This document shows positions 8,503 through 18,204 of a DNA stretch of 41,712 nucleotides, one piece after another. Source of the DNA: an uncultured Chelatococcus sp. (lineage in GTDB: Bacteria > Pseudomonadota > Alphaproteobacteria > Rhizobiales > Beijerinckiaceae); contig CALMIK010000065.1 in assembly GCA_937863995.1 (NCBI GenBank), forward strand, positions 1-41,712, in the 5' to 3' direction. Made by a program: the position numbers and the translations under genes. Within the stretch, counting starts at the first letter, position 1. Each line of letters starts with the position of its first letter. The notes under the pieces are model-generated. The model did no database searches. It saw only the letters and a list, made by a program, of their open reading frames with translations, and was not told the DNA's origin.

Positions 8503-9012
8503 TCACAACCCCGGATTCGCCCCCACGCCGAAGCCGCCAAGCTGTCTCAAGGCTTCGCCGACCATGAGCGCGGCCGTGACCGCCACGTTGATCGACCGCA
8601 TGCCGAGGCGGATCGGCACGACGACGCGCGCATCCGCCGCCCTGTGCACGTCCTCGGGGACGCCGGCCGATTCGCGCCCGACCATGATGATGTCACCGGG
8701 CCGGAAGGCGAAATCGACATGCGCCACGGCGCCGCGCGTTGTCGCCAGCACGAGGCGCGCAGGCGCAGGCGAATCCGCCTCCGCGCGCCACGCCTCGAAA
8801 CGGCTCCACGAATCGTGCCGGTTGATGACGACGTCGTCGAGATAGTCCATGCCCGCACGGCGGAACGCCCGGTCGGAGACCGGAAAGCCCGCCGGCTCGA
8901 TGATCTCCGCCGCGACGCCGAGACAGGCGCACATGCGCAGCATCGTACCGGTGTTCTGCGGAATGTCCGGCTGGTAGAGCGCAAGCCGTAGCAACGGCGC
9001 GGGCACGCTCAT
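8503..9012 (-). CDS. trmL: tRNA (cytidine(34)-2'-O)-methyltransferase
   Basis: This 169-residue SPOUT-family enzyme 2'-O-methylates the wobble base of tRNA-Leu isoacceptors using S-adenosylmethionine. Diagnostic segments are YQPDIPQNTGTMLRMCACLG at the start, VGRESAGVPEDV in the middle and the knotted SAM site IRLGMRSINVAVTAALMVGEALRQL at the end. ATG 9012 is chosen because it overlaps the ABC transporter stop (ATGA, 9009-9012) and matches the usual N-terminus. Longer in-frame extensions run inside the transporter gene. Translational coupling to the transporter is likely. Confidence 0.93.
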   Translation of the reverse strand: MSVPAPLLRLALYQPDIPQNTGTMLRMCACLGVAAEIIEPAGFPVSDRAFRRAGMDYLDDVVINRHDSWSRFEAWRAEADSPAPARLVLATTRGAVAHVDFAFRPGDIIMVGRESAGVPEDVHRAADARVVVPIRLGMRSINVAVTAALMVGEALRQLGGFGVGANPGL

Positions 9013-10886
9013 TCGCCAGCCAGCGACAGGCTGGGCTTCTGCTCCTCGGCAGGTTTTTCCTCGATGCCGAGGAACCCGCCCGACTGGCGCCGCCACAAGC
9101 CGGCATAGATGCCGCCCCGGCGCAGCAGTTCCTCGTGCGTGCCCGTCTCCAGAATGCTCCCCTTGTCCATCACGACGAGGCGATCCATGCGCGCGATCGT
9201 CGACAGCCGGTGCGCGATGGCGATCACGGTCTTGCCGGCCATGATGGTGTCGAGTTCGTCCTGAATGGCGGCCTCGACCTCGGAATCGAGCGCCGAAGTC
9301 GCCTCGTCGAGCACCAGGATGGGCGCGTTCTTCAGCAGCACGCGCGCGATGGCGATGCGCTGGCGTTGGCCGCCGGAGAGCTTCACGCCGCGCTCGCCGA
9401 CATGGGCATCGAGCCCGCGCCGCCCGGCCGGATCGACGAGATCCGGGATGAAGCTGTCGGCGTGCACTTGCGCCGCGGCGGCCCAGATTTCCTCATCGGT
9501 GGCGTCGGGCTTGCCGTAGCGGATGTTGTCGCGCACCGAGCGGTGCAGCAGCGACGTGTCCTGCGTCACCATGCCGATGGAGGCGCGCAGGCTCTCCTGC
9601 GTCATGTCGGCGATGTTCTGCCCGTCGATGAGGATCCTGCCGCCCTGCAGATCGTAGAAGCGCAGCAGCAGGTTGACCAGCGTCGACTTGCCAGCGCCCG
9701 AGCGCCCGACAAGCCCCACCCGCTCGCCCGGCTTGATGTCGAGTTTCAGGTTCTCGATCACGCCAGACTCGCGTCCATAATGGAAGCGGATAGCGTCGAA
9801 ATCGACCCCGCCGCGCGTCACCTTGAGCGTCCTGGCGTCGGGCTTGTCGGCGACGGCGTAGGCGCGCGACAGCGTCTCCATGCCCTCCTGAACCACGCCG
9901 ACGTTTTCGAAGATGCCGGTCACGACCCACATGATCCAGCCGGACATGTTGTAGATGCGGATCGCGAGGCCGGTGGAAAGCGCGATCGCCCCCACCGTCA
10001 CGTTGCCGGTGCTCCACAGCCACACCGCCAGCGCCGTGGTGGCGCCGATCAGGAAGCAGTTGAGCGTGGTGACGGCCGCCGACATCGCCGTGATCAGCCG
10101 CGTCTGCGCCTGCGTGGCGGAAACGTTGTCGGCGATCGATTCGCGCACGTAGGCGTCCTCGCGCTCGGCGTGGGAGAAGAGCTTCACCGTGGTGATGTTG
10201 GTGTAGCCGTCCACCACGCGCCCCGTGAGGGTGGAGCGGGCATACGACACCTGCCGCGCGCTGTCGCGTATGCGCGGCACGAACCACGACAGCGTGACGA
10301 TGTAGAGCGCGATCCATATCAGCAGCGGCACGGCCAGCCAGAAATCGGCGTCAGCGAACAGCAGCACCGCGCCGCCGGCGTAGATGATGACGAACCACAG
10401 CGAGCCGAACACTTCGACCACAGATTCGCGCAGTGCCATGCCGGTCTGGATGACGCGGGTCGCCAGCCGTCCGGCGAAGTCGTTCTGAAAGAACTCAAGG
10501 CTCTGGCGCACGAGGTATCGATGCCCCTGCCAGCGCACCAGCGCCGGGAACGACGGCAGCAGCACCTGACGCGTGATCACGTCCTGCAGCACGGAGCTGA
10601 CAGGGCGCGCCACCAGCACGACGAGCGCCATGACCAGAAAAGTGGAGCCATATTCCGCGAACACCCGCGACGGATCGGTCTTGCCGACGATGTCGATGAT
10701 TTCGGCGATGTATCGGAACATCATCACCTCGAGCGCGGCCGTGGCGCCGCCGGCAACGATGAGCGCGATGAAAACAGGCCATATCTGGCGGACATAATGC
10801 CAGTAGAAGGCCATCAGCGTTGCGGGCGGACGCTCGATGGGCCTTTCCTGAAAGGGATCGATGCGCGTCTCGAACCAGCGTAACAT
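9009..10886 (-). CDS. ABC exporter, fused permease and ATPase
   Basis: This is a 625-residue half-transporter of the MsbA/multidrug-exporter class that would work as a homodimer in the inner membrane. The N-terminal type I exporter domain spans about residues 30-335 with roughly six helices. The nucleotide-binding domain carries Walker A GRSGAGKS (394-401), signature LSGGQ (503-507), Walker B ILVLDE (523-528) and the H-loop AHRLST. The C-terminal tail GGFLGIEEKPAEEQKPSLSL is hydrophilic. The substrate cannot be read from the sequence; homologues are common in Rhizobiales without an assigned substrate. It overlaps trmL by 4 nt. Confidence 0.93.
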   Translation of the reverse strand: MLRWFETRIDPFQERPIERPPATLMAFYWHYVRQIWPVFIALIVAGGATAALEVMMFRYIAEIIDIVGKTDPSRVFAEYGSTFLVMALVVLVARPVSSVLQDVITRQVLLPSFPALVRWQGHRYLVRQSLEFFQNDFAGRLATRVIQTGMALRESVVEVFGSLWFVIIYAGGAVLLFADADFWLAVPLLIWIALYIVTLSWFVPRIRDSARQVSYARSTLTGRVVDGYTNITTVKLFSHAEREDAYVRESIADNVSATQAQTRLITAMSAAVTTLNCFLIGATTALAVWLWSTGNVTVGAIALSTGLAIRIYNMSGWIMWVVTGIFENVGVVQEGMETLSRAYAVADKPDARTLKVTRGGVDFDAIRFHYGRESGVIENLKLDIKPGERVGLVGRSGAGKSTLVNLLLRFYDLQGGRILIDGQNIADMTQESLRASIGMVTQDTSLLHRSVRDNIRYGKPDATDEEIWAAAAQVHADSFIPDLVDPAGRRGLDAHVGERGVKLSGGQRQRIAIARVLLKNAPILVLDEATSALDSEVEAAIQDELDTIMAGKTVIAIAHRLSTIARMDRLVVMDKGSILETGTHEELLRRGGIYAGLWRRQSGGFLGIEEKPAEEQKPSLSLAGE

Positions 10887-10961
10887 GCGATTCTCCTTAG
10901 TCGTGGGCCCGATAGAGCCGGCGCCACCCGATCGCGCTGCTCGCCCCGCACACGCATATAG

Positions 10962-10977
10962 TACGTTTCGACGTTTT
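10962..10977 (+). promoter_or_regulatory. Possible shared regulatory motif before hemF
   Basis: TACGTTTCGACGTTTT lies in the 228-nt gap between the divergent ABC exporter and hemF genes, next to a TATAGT that could act as a -10 box. It matches 177-192, before the DnaA-IV-like gene, in 15 of 16 bases. The role is inferred only. Confidence 0.25.
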
Positions 10978-11114
10978 TTGAGTGTCCAATTGACGGGTGC
11001 GCGTCATGAGCCTATGCGCTTGACGAACGACTGCCCGCCACGCCGTGCGCCCGCGCACGTCAAGACCGGGCCATAACCACTGACGCAACCGGAACCCGCA
11101 CGGAACCCGCACTC

Positions 11115-12011
11115 ATGGCTTTGCCCGACGATCTGGACGACCTCAAGGCACGAGCCAGCACGTGGTTTTCGACGCTGCGCGACCGCATCATCGCCGATTA
11201 CGAGGCGCTCGAGGACGAGGCGACGGGTCCCTTCTTTCCCGGCGCGGACACTCCCGGCCGCTTCGTGCGCGAGCCCTGGAGCCGCACGGGCGCGGATGGC
11301 AGCATGGGCGGCGGCGGCGTGATGTCGCTGATGAAGGGCCGCGTGTTCGAAAAGGTCGGCGTTCATGTGTCGACCGTGTTCGGCGAGTTCTCGCCCGAGT
11401 TCCGCAACCAGATCCCGGGCGCCGCGGAAGATCCGCGATTCTGGGCCTCCGGCATCTCGCTCATCGCCCATCCGTGGAACCCGAATGCGCCGACCGCGCA
11501 CATGAACACGCGCCTCGTCGTGACGACGAAAGCATGGTTCGGCGGCGGCGGCGACCTCACGCCGGTGCTCGACCGCAGGCGCGGGCAGACAGACCCGGAC
11601 GCCCTCGCCTTCCACGCCGCCATGCGTGGCGCTTGCGAAGCGCACGCGGCGGTCGCGCCGTATCAGAAATACAAGGAATGGTGCGACACCTACTTCCATC
11701 TGCCCCACCGCAACGAGCCGCGCGGCATCGGCGGCATCTTTTACGACCACCACTGGTCGGGCGACGCGGAAGCGGATTTCGCCTTCACGCAGGCGGTGGG
11801 CGAGGCGTTCCGCACGGTCTATCCGCGGATCGTGCGCGCGAATCTATCCACGCCGTGGACGGACGCCGACGTGATCGAGCAGGAAGTGCGCCGCGGCCGC
11901 TACGCCGAGTTCAATCTGCTGCATGATCGCGGCACGATTTTCGGCCTCAAGACGGGCGGCAACGTGAAATCGATCCTGTCGTCGCTGCCGCCGCGCGCTC
12001 GTTGGCCGTGA
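11115..12011 (+). CDS. hemF: Oxygen-dependent coproporphyrinogen III oxidase
   Basis: This 298-residue enzyme performs the oxidative decarboxylation of coproporphyrinogen III to protoporphyrinogen IX in haem synthesis. Family signatures are intact: the Gly-rich [19 protein letters not shown], the [20 protein letters not shown] segment, [10 protein letters not shown], and the [26 protein letters not shown] block. The C-terminal [18 protein letters not shown] is also present. Length is normal for HemF. No strong Shine-Dalgarno precedes ATG 11115. A tandem duplication of CGGAACCCGCA lies just upstream (about 11090-11111). The gene is monocistronic and convergent with lysA. Confidence 0.95.
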   Translation: MALPDDLDDLKARASTWFSTLRDRIIADYEALEDEATGPFFPGADTPGRFVREPWSRTGADGSMGGGGVMSLMKGRVFEKVGVHVSTVFGEFSPEFRNQIPGAAEDPRFWASGISLIAHPWNPNAPTAHMNTRLVVTTKAWFGGGGDLTPVLDRRRGQTDPDALAFHAAMRGACEAHAAVAPYQKYKEWCDTYFHLPHRNEPRGIGGIFYDHHWSGDAEADFAFTQAVGEAFRTVYPRIVRANLSTPWTDADVIEQEVRRGRYAEFNLLHDRGTIFGLKTGGNVKSILSSLPPRARWP

Positions 12012-12039
12012 GAAACGGCCGTGAGCTTTTGCCGATAAG

Positions 12040-13311
12040 TCAGGCCGTCAGCCATTCCGGCACCCTGTCCAGTCCGATGAGATCGTCGTAGCTGGGGCGC
12101 GGGCGCACCACCGCCGCCTGCGCGCCGTTCACCAGCACTTCCGGCACCAGCAAACGGCTGTTGTAGGTGCTCGCTTGCGTCGCGCCATAGGCGCCCGCGG
12201 TCATCACCGCCAGCAGATCGCCCGCCGCCACCTGCGGCAACGAGCGCTGCAAGGCCAGATAATCGCCCGTCTCGCACACCGGCCCCACCACATCGGCGAC
12301 GATGCGCGGCGTATCGGCAGGCGTTTCGCGCACCGGCTTCACCGCATGATACGCCTCGTAGAGCGTCGGGCGGATGAGATCGTTCATGCCCGCATCCACG
12401 ATCACGAACGTGCGCCCCTCGCCCTGCTTCACGTAGACGACCTTCGTCACGAGGATGCCGGCGTTGCCGACGATCATGCGGCCGACCTCGAACACGAGCT
12501 TCAGCCCCAGCCCGCGCGTGTGTCCCTTGACGATGTCGGCATAGGCCGATGGCAGCGGCGGCGGCTCAGCGTCCTCGTGGTAAGGAATGCCGAGCCCGCC
12601 GCCGAGATCGATATGGTCGAGCCGGTGCCCCTGCGCCAACAGGTCGCGCGCCAGCTCGACGATCAGCGCGGTGGCGTTGTCGAAGGGCGCGAGATCCGTG
12701 ATCTGGCTGCCGATGTGCATGTCGACACCGGTGATCGCAATCCCCGGCAGCGCGGCCGCGCGCGCATAGACGTCGCGCGCATGCGACAGCGGAATGCCAA
12801 ACTTGTTCTCGGATTTACCGGTCGAGATCTTGGCGTGCGTGCGTGCGTCGACGTCCGGGTTGACGCGCACCGAGATCGGCGCTTTCACGCCCAGCGACAC
12901 TGCCACTTCCGAGAGCGCGTCGAGCTCCGGCTCGGATTCGACGTTGAAGCACAGGATGCGCGCCTTCAAGGCCGCCGCCATCTCGTCGCGCGTCTTGGCG
13001 ACGCCGGAAAAGACGATGCGCTCGCCCGGCACGCCGGCGGCCAGCGCCCGGCGCAACTCGCCCTCGGACACGATGTCGACGCCCGCGCCCTGCCTCGCCA
13101 GCGTCGCGATCACCGCCTGGTTGGAATTGGCCTTCACCGCGAAGCACACCAGCGACGGCACGTCCGCGAAGGCCTCCGAAAACACCCGGTAGTGGCGCTC
13201 GATGGTAGCTGAGGAATAGCAGTAGAACGGCGTGCCGACCTCCTGCGCAAGGCGGGCGACATCGACGCCCTCGGCATGCAGGACGCCATCGGAATAGGAA
13301 AAATGATGCAT
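12040..13311 (-). CDS. lysA: Diaminopimelate decarboxylase
   Basis: This 423-residue, PLP-dependent fold-III enzyme catalyses the last step of lysine synthesis, meso-diaminopimelate to L-lysine. The PLP lysine is K60 in CFAVKANSN. The conserved HIGSQI motif, the glycine-rich DLGGGLGIPY and the active-site GPVCETGDYLA (catalytic Cys) are present. Length is typical. It starts MHHFSYSDG and is preceded by the small lipoprotein gene 27 nt upstream, a pairing that is standard in this order, so the two are probably co-transcribed. Confidence 0.96.
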   Translation of the reverse strand: MHHFSYSDGVLHAEGVDVARLAQEVGTPFYCYSSATIERHYRVFSEAFADVPSLVCFAVKANSNQAVIATLARQGAGVDIVSEGELRRALAAGVPGERIVFSGVAKTRDEMAAALKARILCFNVESEPELDALSEVAVSLGVKAPISVRVNPDVDARTHAKISTGKSENKFGIPLSHARDVYARAAALPGIAITGVDMHIGSQITDLAPFDNATALIVELARDLLAQGHRLDHIDLGGGLGIPYHEDAEPPPLPSAYADIVKGHTRGLGLKLVFEVGRMIVGNAGILVTKVVYVKQGEGRTFVIVDAGMNDLIRPTLYEAYHAVKPVRETPADTPRIVADVVGPVCETGDYLALQRSLPQVAAGDLLAVMTAGAYGATQASTYNSRLLVPEVLVNGAQAAVVRPRPSYDDLIGLDRVPEWLTA

Positions 13312-13338
13312 GTATTTACCCGCGCGGAACGGTCTGGA

Positions 13339-13584
13339 TCAAAGCAGCGGATCGAGCACGAACTTGCTCTCCGGCGTCACATAGCCCCGGATCACCTTCT
13401 GGCCGTCGCGACCGGTCGAGTGGACGCGCGCGCCCGATTCGACGATGCGCGGATCGTTCGGGTCGACAGGATATTCGAGCGCGCCCCGCCGTCCGCAGCC
13501 TGCGGCCAGGGCACAGACGGCCGCCACCAGGCAGAATCGGATGAGCGCGCGCGGCTGACGCCGGCTGGATCGTGAACGTGACAA
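13339..13584 (-). CDS. Small LptM-like lipoprotein
   Basis: This is an 81-residue lipoprotein. An Arg-rich n-region (SRSRSSRRQPR) is followed by a hydrophobic core and the lipobox LAAGC, after which GRRGALEYPVDP matches the short LptM/YifL-like family often encoded next to lysA. The likely start is TTG 13584, because GGAGG lies 7 nt upstream and it gives a normal signal peptide. An in-frame ATG at 13632 would add 16 residues without a ribosome site. In E. coli LptM supports LptD maturation; that role here is by analogy. Confidence 0.8.
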   Translation of the reverse strand: MSRSRSSRRQPRALIRFCLVAAVCALAAGCGRRGALEYPVDPNDPRIVESGARVHSTGRDGQKVIRGYVTPESKFVLDPLL

Positions 13585-13799
13585 GGCTGGACCTCCAAAG
13601 ATCGCCGGCACTATAACGAATTGCCGCGACATTTCTAACCCCTCAATCGCACATGATGAACGCGCTTCCGGAGTACGCACGTTTGTGAACGCATATCGGC
13701 CCCAATCATGCGCCACAAGCAGCCCGCGCCCGTTTGAGATCGGCCTGCAATCGCCTATCCTGCACCCCGTCAACGACTTTACCCGGAACATTAGCCGCC

Positions 13800-14432
13800 A
13801 TGCCTATCTCCACGCGCCGACTTGCCATTTTAGCCGTTGCTGCCCTCGCTATCGCGGGTGGCGCCGCCGCCTATCATTATGGCTTCAGGTCCGGCGGTGA
13901 AACGGCCAGCGCTTGCCGGGCCTCGCCGGAACTGCTCGCGCGCCTCAAGCCGCTCGCCGTTGGCGAGGTTGCCGCCGTGCAGATCGAGAATCGCGCAGCC
14001 CCGCTGTCGGAGCTCGCCTTCCTGTCGCCGGACGGCGCGCCCCTGACGTTGAGCGATTTCCGCGGCCGCACCGTACTGCTGAACCTGTGGGCGACATGGT
14101 GCGTGCCCTGCCGCGCCGAGATGCCGGCGCTGAACGCCCTGCAGGAAAAACTCGGCGGTGACAGCTTCGAGGTGGTGGCGGTCAACATCGACACCCGCGA
14201 TCCGGAGAAGGCGACCAAATGGCTCGCCGACAACGGCATCGACCGTCTCGCCCCCTACAGCGACCCGAAGGCAAAAATCTTTCAGACGCTGAGATCGCAG
14301 GGGAAGGCGTTCGGCATGCCCACGACCATCATCGTGGACGCGGACGGCTGCGCGCTGGGCCATCTCGCCGGCGCGGCGGAATGGGCGTCGGACGACGCTG
14401 TCGCGCTCGTGCGCGCGGCGATTGGCGGCTGA
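13800..14432 (+). CDS. tlpA: TlpA-family thiol:disulfide oxidoreductase
   Basis: This is a 210-residue periplasmic, membrane-anchored thioredoxin-fold protein. An N-terminal anchor covers residues 8-25. The thioredoxin domain starts near residue 75, with the active site WCVPC (Cys101 and Cys104) and the cis-proline segment FGMPTTIIVD. TlpA-type proteins reduce disulfides for cytochrome oxidase and cytochrome c maturation. ATG 13800 is chosen because it gives a clean anchor (MPISTRRLAIL); a longer in-frame frame exists upstream but lacks signal features. It is divergent from the lysA operon. Confidence 0.92.
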   Translation: MPISTRRLAILAVAALAIAGGAAAYHYGFRSGGETASACRASPELLARLKPLAVGEVAAVQIENRAAPLSELAFLSPDGAPLTLSDFRGRTVLLNLWATWCVPCRAEMPALNALQEKLGGDSFEVVAVNIDTRDPEKATKWLADNGIDRLAPYSDPKAKIFQTLRSQGKAFGMPTTIIVDADGCALGHLAGAAEWASDDAVALVRAAIGG

Positions 14433-14502
14433 TTGACACAGCCGCCGTCTCCCGGATCGTATCCCGGCTTCATTGAAACGAGGACACGATCTAACATATT
14501 GA

Positions 14503-14555
14503 TTTTGAGCGAATTCTTATCGATTAAATGATTCATTCAATCGGAAAGCGCTCTG
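14503..14555 (+). repeat. Palindromic dispersed repeat, copy 1
   Basis: This is an imperfect palindrome centred on CTTATCGATTAAATGATT and ending AATCGGAAAGCGCTCTG. It lies between the convergent tlpA (+) and grxD (-) genes. The same unit is found in inverse orientation at 33738-33790, where it is a better palindrome: an 18-base identical core, then one indel and three mismatches. It resembles REP-like elements at convergent gene ends. Confidence 0.7.
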
Positions 14556-14571
14556 AGCGCCTGAAGGCGGA

Positions 14572-14907
14572 TCAGTCGGCTGCCGTCACCGGAATACCGT
14601 TGTCGGCAATGATCTTCTGCAGCTCGCCTTCCTGGAAAAGCTCGCGCACGATATCGGCGCCGCCGACGAACTCACCCTTGATGTAGAGCTGCGGGATCGT
14701 CGGCCAGTTGGTGTATTCCTTGATGCCCTGGCGCAGGTCGTCGCTCTCGAGCACGTTGATGCTCTTGTAGTCGACGCCGACGTAGTCGAGGATCTTCACC
14801 ACCTGCCCGGAAAAGCCGCACATCGGAAAGTCCGGCGTGCCTTTCAGGAAGAGCACGACATCGTTGGACTTCACCTCGTTGTCGATGAATGCGAGCACGT
14901 CAGACAT
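14572..14907 (-). CDS. grxD: Monothiol glutaredoxin (CGFS type)
   Basis: This 111-residue Grx4-type protein binds and delivers [2Fe-2S] clusters, usually together with BolA. The single active-site Cys is C30 in CGFS. The glutathione-binding TNWPTIPQLYIKGEFVGGADIV segment is intact. It directly follows bolA (45-nt gap) on the minus strand, reproducing the conserved purL-bolA-grxD order. Functional coupling with the BolA protein is well documented in the family. Confidence 0.95.
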   Translation of the reverse strand: MSDVLAFIDNEVKSNDVVLFLKGTPDFPMCGFSGQVVKILDYVGVDYKSINVLESDDLRQGIKEYTNWPTIPQLYIKGEFVGGADIVRELFQEGELQKIIADNGIPVTAAD

Positions 14908-14952
14908 AGTCGGGTCCTTTCATGGCGCGGCCGCCAGCAATTTCTTCGATGA

Positions 14953-15189
14953 TCAATCTTGCGTCGCCGCAGTCGTCAGCGCAAGGGCGTGAAGCTCGCC
15001 ACCCATGCGTCCCTGCAGCGCGGCATAGACGATCTGGTGCTGCTGCACACGCGACTTGCCCGCGAACGAAGGCGAAATGACGGTGGCCGCGTAATGATCG
15101 CCGTCGCCGGCAAGATCGCTTATCTCGACAACGGCATCCGGGATCGCCGCCTTGATCAGAGCCTCAATCTCAGCCGCTTCCATGGCCAT
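14953..15189 (-). CDS. bolA: BolA/IbaG-family protein
   Basis: This is a 78-residue BolA-domain protein with the conserved GDGDHYAATVISPSFAGKSRVQQHQIVYAALQGRMGGELHALAL core, including the HQ-VY segment. It partners monothiol glutaredoxins in Fe-S cluster handling. Two ATGs are possible (15189 and 15183). The upstream AAGGGG is about 10 nt from the first, which I kept. It starts 29 nt after the end of purL on the same strand, so it is probably read through from the purine operon. Confidence 0.9.
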   Translation of the reverse strand: MAMEAAEIEALIKAAIPDAVVEISDLAGDGDHYAATVISPSFAGKSRVQQHQIVYAALQGRMGGELHALALTTAATQD

Positions 15190-15218
15190 GTCGCTATAAC
15201 CCCTTATTTTTCAATATA

Positions 15219-17441
15219 TTACGACGATTTTTGCATGTAGCCCGGCAGCCAGCCCTCGTGGGCGCGCGCCAGCTCTTCCACCGATATGGTCTCGCCGCCG
15301 TTCAGACGCAACGTGTCGCCGCCCGTCGTTCCCAGCCGCGTCAACGGCACGCCCGCCGCGCGCGCATCGGCCTCGATAGCCTCGGCCTGATCACGCGAGA
15401 CCGTGAGCAAGTAGCGCGCCTGATCTTCGCCGAACCAGAAGGCGTGCGCGGGAACACCCGCCGGCGCAACGTCAAGATCTGCGCCGATGCCGGACGCGAT
15501 CGCCATCTCGGCAAGCCCGACCAGCAGGCCGCCATCGGACAGATCATGCACGGCGCTGACGCGCTTGTCGAGAATGAGGGAGCGCACGAAATCGCCATTG
15601 CGCCGCTCCGCCGCGAGATCCACCGGAGGTGGCGCGCCCTCTTCCCGCCCCGCGATCTCGCGCAGGTAGATCGACTGGCCGAGCCATCCCGCCGTGTCGC
15701 CGACGAGCAGGATCGCCTCGTCCGCGCGCTTGAAGGCAAGCGTCGCATGCACCGTCACGTCCGCGACGACGCCGACGCCACCGATGGTGGGAGTGGGCAG
15801 GATCGAGCGGCCCTGCGTCTCGTTATAAAGCGACACATTACCCGACACGATGGGGAAATCCAGCGCGACGCAGGCTTCCGAGATGCCGCGCAGGCAACCG
15901 ACGAACTGGCCCATGATCTCGGGCTTTTCCGGATTGCCAAAATTAAGATTATCCGTGACCGCCAAGGGCTTGCCGCCCACCGCGGTGATGTTGCGCCACG
16001 TCTCGGCCACCGCCTGCCGGCCGCCTTCGACCGGATCGGCCTCGCAATAGCGCGGCGTCACGTCGGTGGTGAGCGCCAGCCCCTTGGGGCCGTCGCCAAC
16101 GCGCACGATCGCCGCGTCGCCGCCCGGCGTCTGCACCGTGTTGCCGAGGATGAGGTGATCGTACTGCTCCCACACCCAGCGCTTCGACGAGAGATCCGGC
16201 GTGCCCAGAAGCTGCTTCAGCGCCGCCAGCGCCGGCACCGGCGCGGACACACTCGCCGGGTCGAGCACGGCCGGACGCACCGGCTCGTTCCACGGGCGAT
16301 CGTAAAGCGGCGCCTCGTCGCCGAGTTCCCGGATCGGCAAATCGGCCTTCACCTCGCCCTGATGCTTCACGACGAAGCGAAGCGTGTCCGTGGTGTGGCC
16401 AACAACCGCGAAGTCGAGACCCCACTTGCGGAAAATGGCCTCAGCCTCCGCCTGGCGGGCGGGATCGAGCACCATCAGCATGCGCTCCTGGCTCTCGGAG
16501 AGCATCATTTCGTAAGCGGTCATGCCCTCCTCGCGGCAGGGCACGGCATCGAGGTCGAGCTCGACGCCGAGTCCGCCCTTGGCGCCCATCTCCACCGCCG
16601 AGCAAGTGAGGCCGGCAGCGCCCATGTCCTGAATCGCGATGACGGAGCCGGTCTGCATGAGTTCGAGGCAGGCTTCGAGCAGCAGCTTTTCCGCGAAGGG
16701 ATCGCCGACCTGAACCGTGGGGCGCTTTTCCTCGGAATTGGCGTCGAACTCGGCAGAGGCCATGGTAGCGCCGTGGATGCCGTCACGGCCTGTCTTGGAG
16801 CCGAGATAGACGATCGGATTGCCCACGCCAGCCGCGGCCGCGTAGAAAATACCGTCGGTGCGGGCGATACCCACCGCCATGGCGTTGACGAGGATGTTGC
16901 CGTCATAGCGCGTGTGAAAACCCACGGAGCCCGCGACGGTCGGCACGCCGAACGAGTTGCCATAGCCGCCGATGCCGGCCACGACGCCCGCGACGAGATG
17001 GCGCGTGCGCGGATGCTCGGGCGCGCCGAAGCGCAGCGCGTTAAGCGCCGCGATCGGGCGCGCGCCCATGGTGAACACGTCGCGCAGGATGCCGCCCACG
17101 CCCGTCGTCGCGCCCTGATAGGGCTCGATGAAGGACGGGTGGTTGTGGCTCTCCATCTTGAAGACGCACGCGAGGCCGTCGCCGATATCGATGACGCCGG
17201 CGTTCTCGCCCGGCCCCTGAATAACCCAAGGCGCCTTGGTCGGCAGGCCCTTGAGGTGAAGGCGCGACGACTTGTAGGAGCAGTGCTCGTTCCACATCGC
17301 GGAGACGATGCCAAGCTCCGTGAAGGTCGGCTCGCGGCCGATAAGCGCCTTGAACCGCGCGTACTCGTCCGGCGTCAGGCCGTGGCTCGCGACGAGTTCG
17401 GTGGTGATGGCAGGCTCTTTTACGGTCATCGGATGGCTCAC
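15219..17441 (-). CDS. purL: Phosphoribosylformylglycinamidine synthase subunit II
   Basis: This 740-residue small-type PurL forms FGAM from FGAR with PurQ and PurS in de novo purine synthesis. Diagnostic motifs are [57 protein letters not shown], the [18 protein letters not shown] region and [19 protein letters not shown]. Length is that of the split PurL/PurQ/PurS system, not the 1300-residue fused enzyme. The listed start gives [10 protein letters not shown]; the second ATG 12 nt downstream is also possible. It lies 78 nt from purQ. Confidence 0.97.
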   Translation of the reverse strand: MSHPMTVKEPAITTELVASHGLTPDEYARFKALIGREPTFTELGIVSAMWNEHCSYKSSRLHLKGLPTKAPWVIQGPGENAGVIDIGDGLACVFKMESHNHPSFIEPYQGATTGVGGILRDVFTMGARPIAALNALRFGAPEHPRTRHLVAGVVAGIGGYGNSFGVPTVAGSVGFHTRYDGNILVNAMAVGIARTDGIFYAAAAGVGNPIVYLGSKTGRDGIHGATMASAEFDANSEEKRPTVQVGDPFAEKLLLEACLELMQTGSVIAIQDMGAAGLTCSAVEMGAKGGLGVELDLDAVPCREEGMTAYEMMLSESQERMLMVLDPARQAEAEAIFRKWGLDFAVVGHTTDTLRFVVKHQGEVKADLPIRELGDEAPLYDRPWNEPVRPAVLDPASVSAPVPALAALKQLLGTPDLSSKRWVWEQYDHLILGNTVQTPGGDAAIVRVGDGPKGLALTTDVTPRYCEADPVEGGRQAVAETWRNITAVGGKPLAVTDNLNFGNPEKPEIMGQFVGCLRGISEACVALDFPIVSGNVSLYNETQGRSILPTPTIGGVGVVADVTVHATLAFKRADEAILLVGDTAGWLGQSIYLREIAGREEGAPPPVDLAAERRNGDFVRSLILDKRVSAVHDLSDGGLLVGLAEMAIASGIGADLDVAPAGVPAHAFWFGEDQARYLLTVSRDQAEAIEADARAAGVPLTRLGTTGGDTLRLNGGETISVEELARAHEGWLPGYMQKSS

Positions 17442-17519
17442 CGGCTATGGCATCAGGCCCGGAACGGATTCCGGGCGAAGTCGATGCGGGAACAAAAGGT
17501 TGACGGGCGGCGGAGGTCG

Positions 17520-18203
17520 TTACGCCGCCAGCAGGCTCTCGAACAGGCCGCGACCGTCGGTGCCGCCGACGAGATCGTCGATCAGGTTCTCGGGGTGCGG
17601 CATGAGGCCGAGGACGTTCAGCCGTTCCGAATAGATTCCGGCGATGTTGTTCAGCGAGCCGTTCGGGTTCGCCTCCGCCGTCACCGCGCCGTGGCGGTCG
17701 GCATAGCGGAAGGCCACGCGCCCGTCGCCCTCGAGCCGCGCGAGCGTCTCGGCATCGGCGACGTAATTGCCCTCACCGTGAGCGATGGCGACATCGATCG
17801 CCTGCCCCGGCGCGTAGCGGCGCGTGAAGGCGGTGTCGGTGCGCTCGACGCGCAGGAACTGCCGGCGGCAGATGAAATGCAGACCGGCGTTGCGCATCAG
17901 CACGCCGGGCAGCAGGCCGGATTCGCACAGGATCTGGAAGCCGTTGCAGATACCGAGAACCAGTCCGCCACGCGCGGCGTGTGCCCGCACGGCATCCATC
18001 ACCGGGGCGCGCGCAGCGATCGCGCCGCAACGCAGGTAATCGCCATAGGAAAAGCCGCCCGGCAGCACGGCAAGATCGGTGCCCGCAGGCAGCGCGTGGT
18101 CGGCGTGCCAGGCGGCGGCGACTTCCGCGCCGGCCTGTTCGAGCGCGCGCACCACGTCGCCCTCGCGGTTGGAGCCCGGAAAGACGATGACGGCAGCCTT
18201 CAT
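17520..18203 (-). CDS. purQ: Phosphoribosylformylglycinamidine synthase subunit I
   Basis: This 227-residue class I glutamine amidotransferase supplies ammonia to PurL. The nucleophile is Cys86 in GICNGFQ, and His203 and Glu205 in MPHPEN complete the triad. The start [16 protein letters not shown] is canonical. The open frame extends much further upstream, but that part overlaps purS and does not resemble the family. One base separates it from the purS stop. It forms the PurSQL complex. Confidence 0.97.
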   Translation of the reverse strand: MKAAVIVFPGSNREGDVVRALEQAGAEVAAAWHADHALPAGTDLAVLPGGFSYGDYLRCGAIAARAPVMDAVRAHAARGGLVLGICNGFQILCESGLLPGVLMRNAGLHFICRRQFLRVERTDTAFTRRYAPGQAIDVAIAHGEGNYVADAETLARLEGDGRVAFRYADRHGAVTAEANPNGSLNNIAGIYSERLNVLGLMPHPENLIDDLVGGTDGRGLFESLLAA

Positions 18204-18204
18204 C

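Noticed and set aside
9135..10883. A 582-codon plus-strand frame opposite the ABC exporter
   Set aside because: The exporter on the minus strand has all ABC motifs; the plus frame has none.
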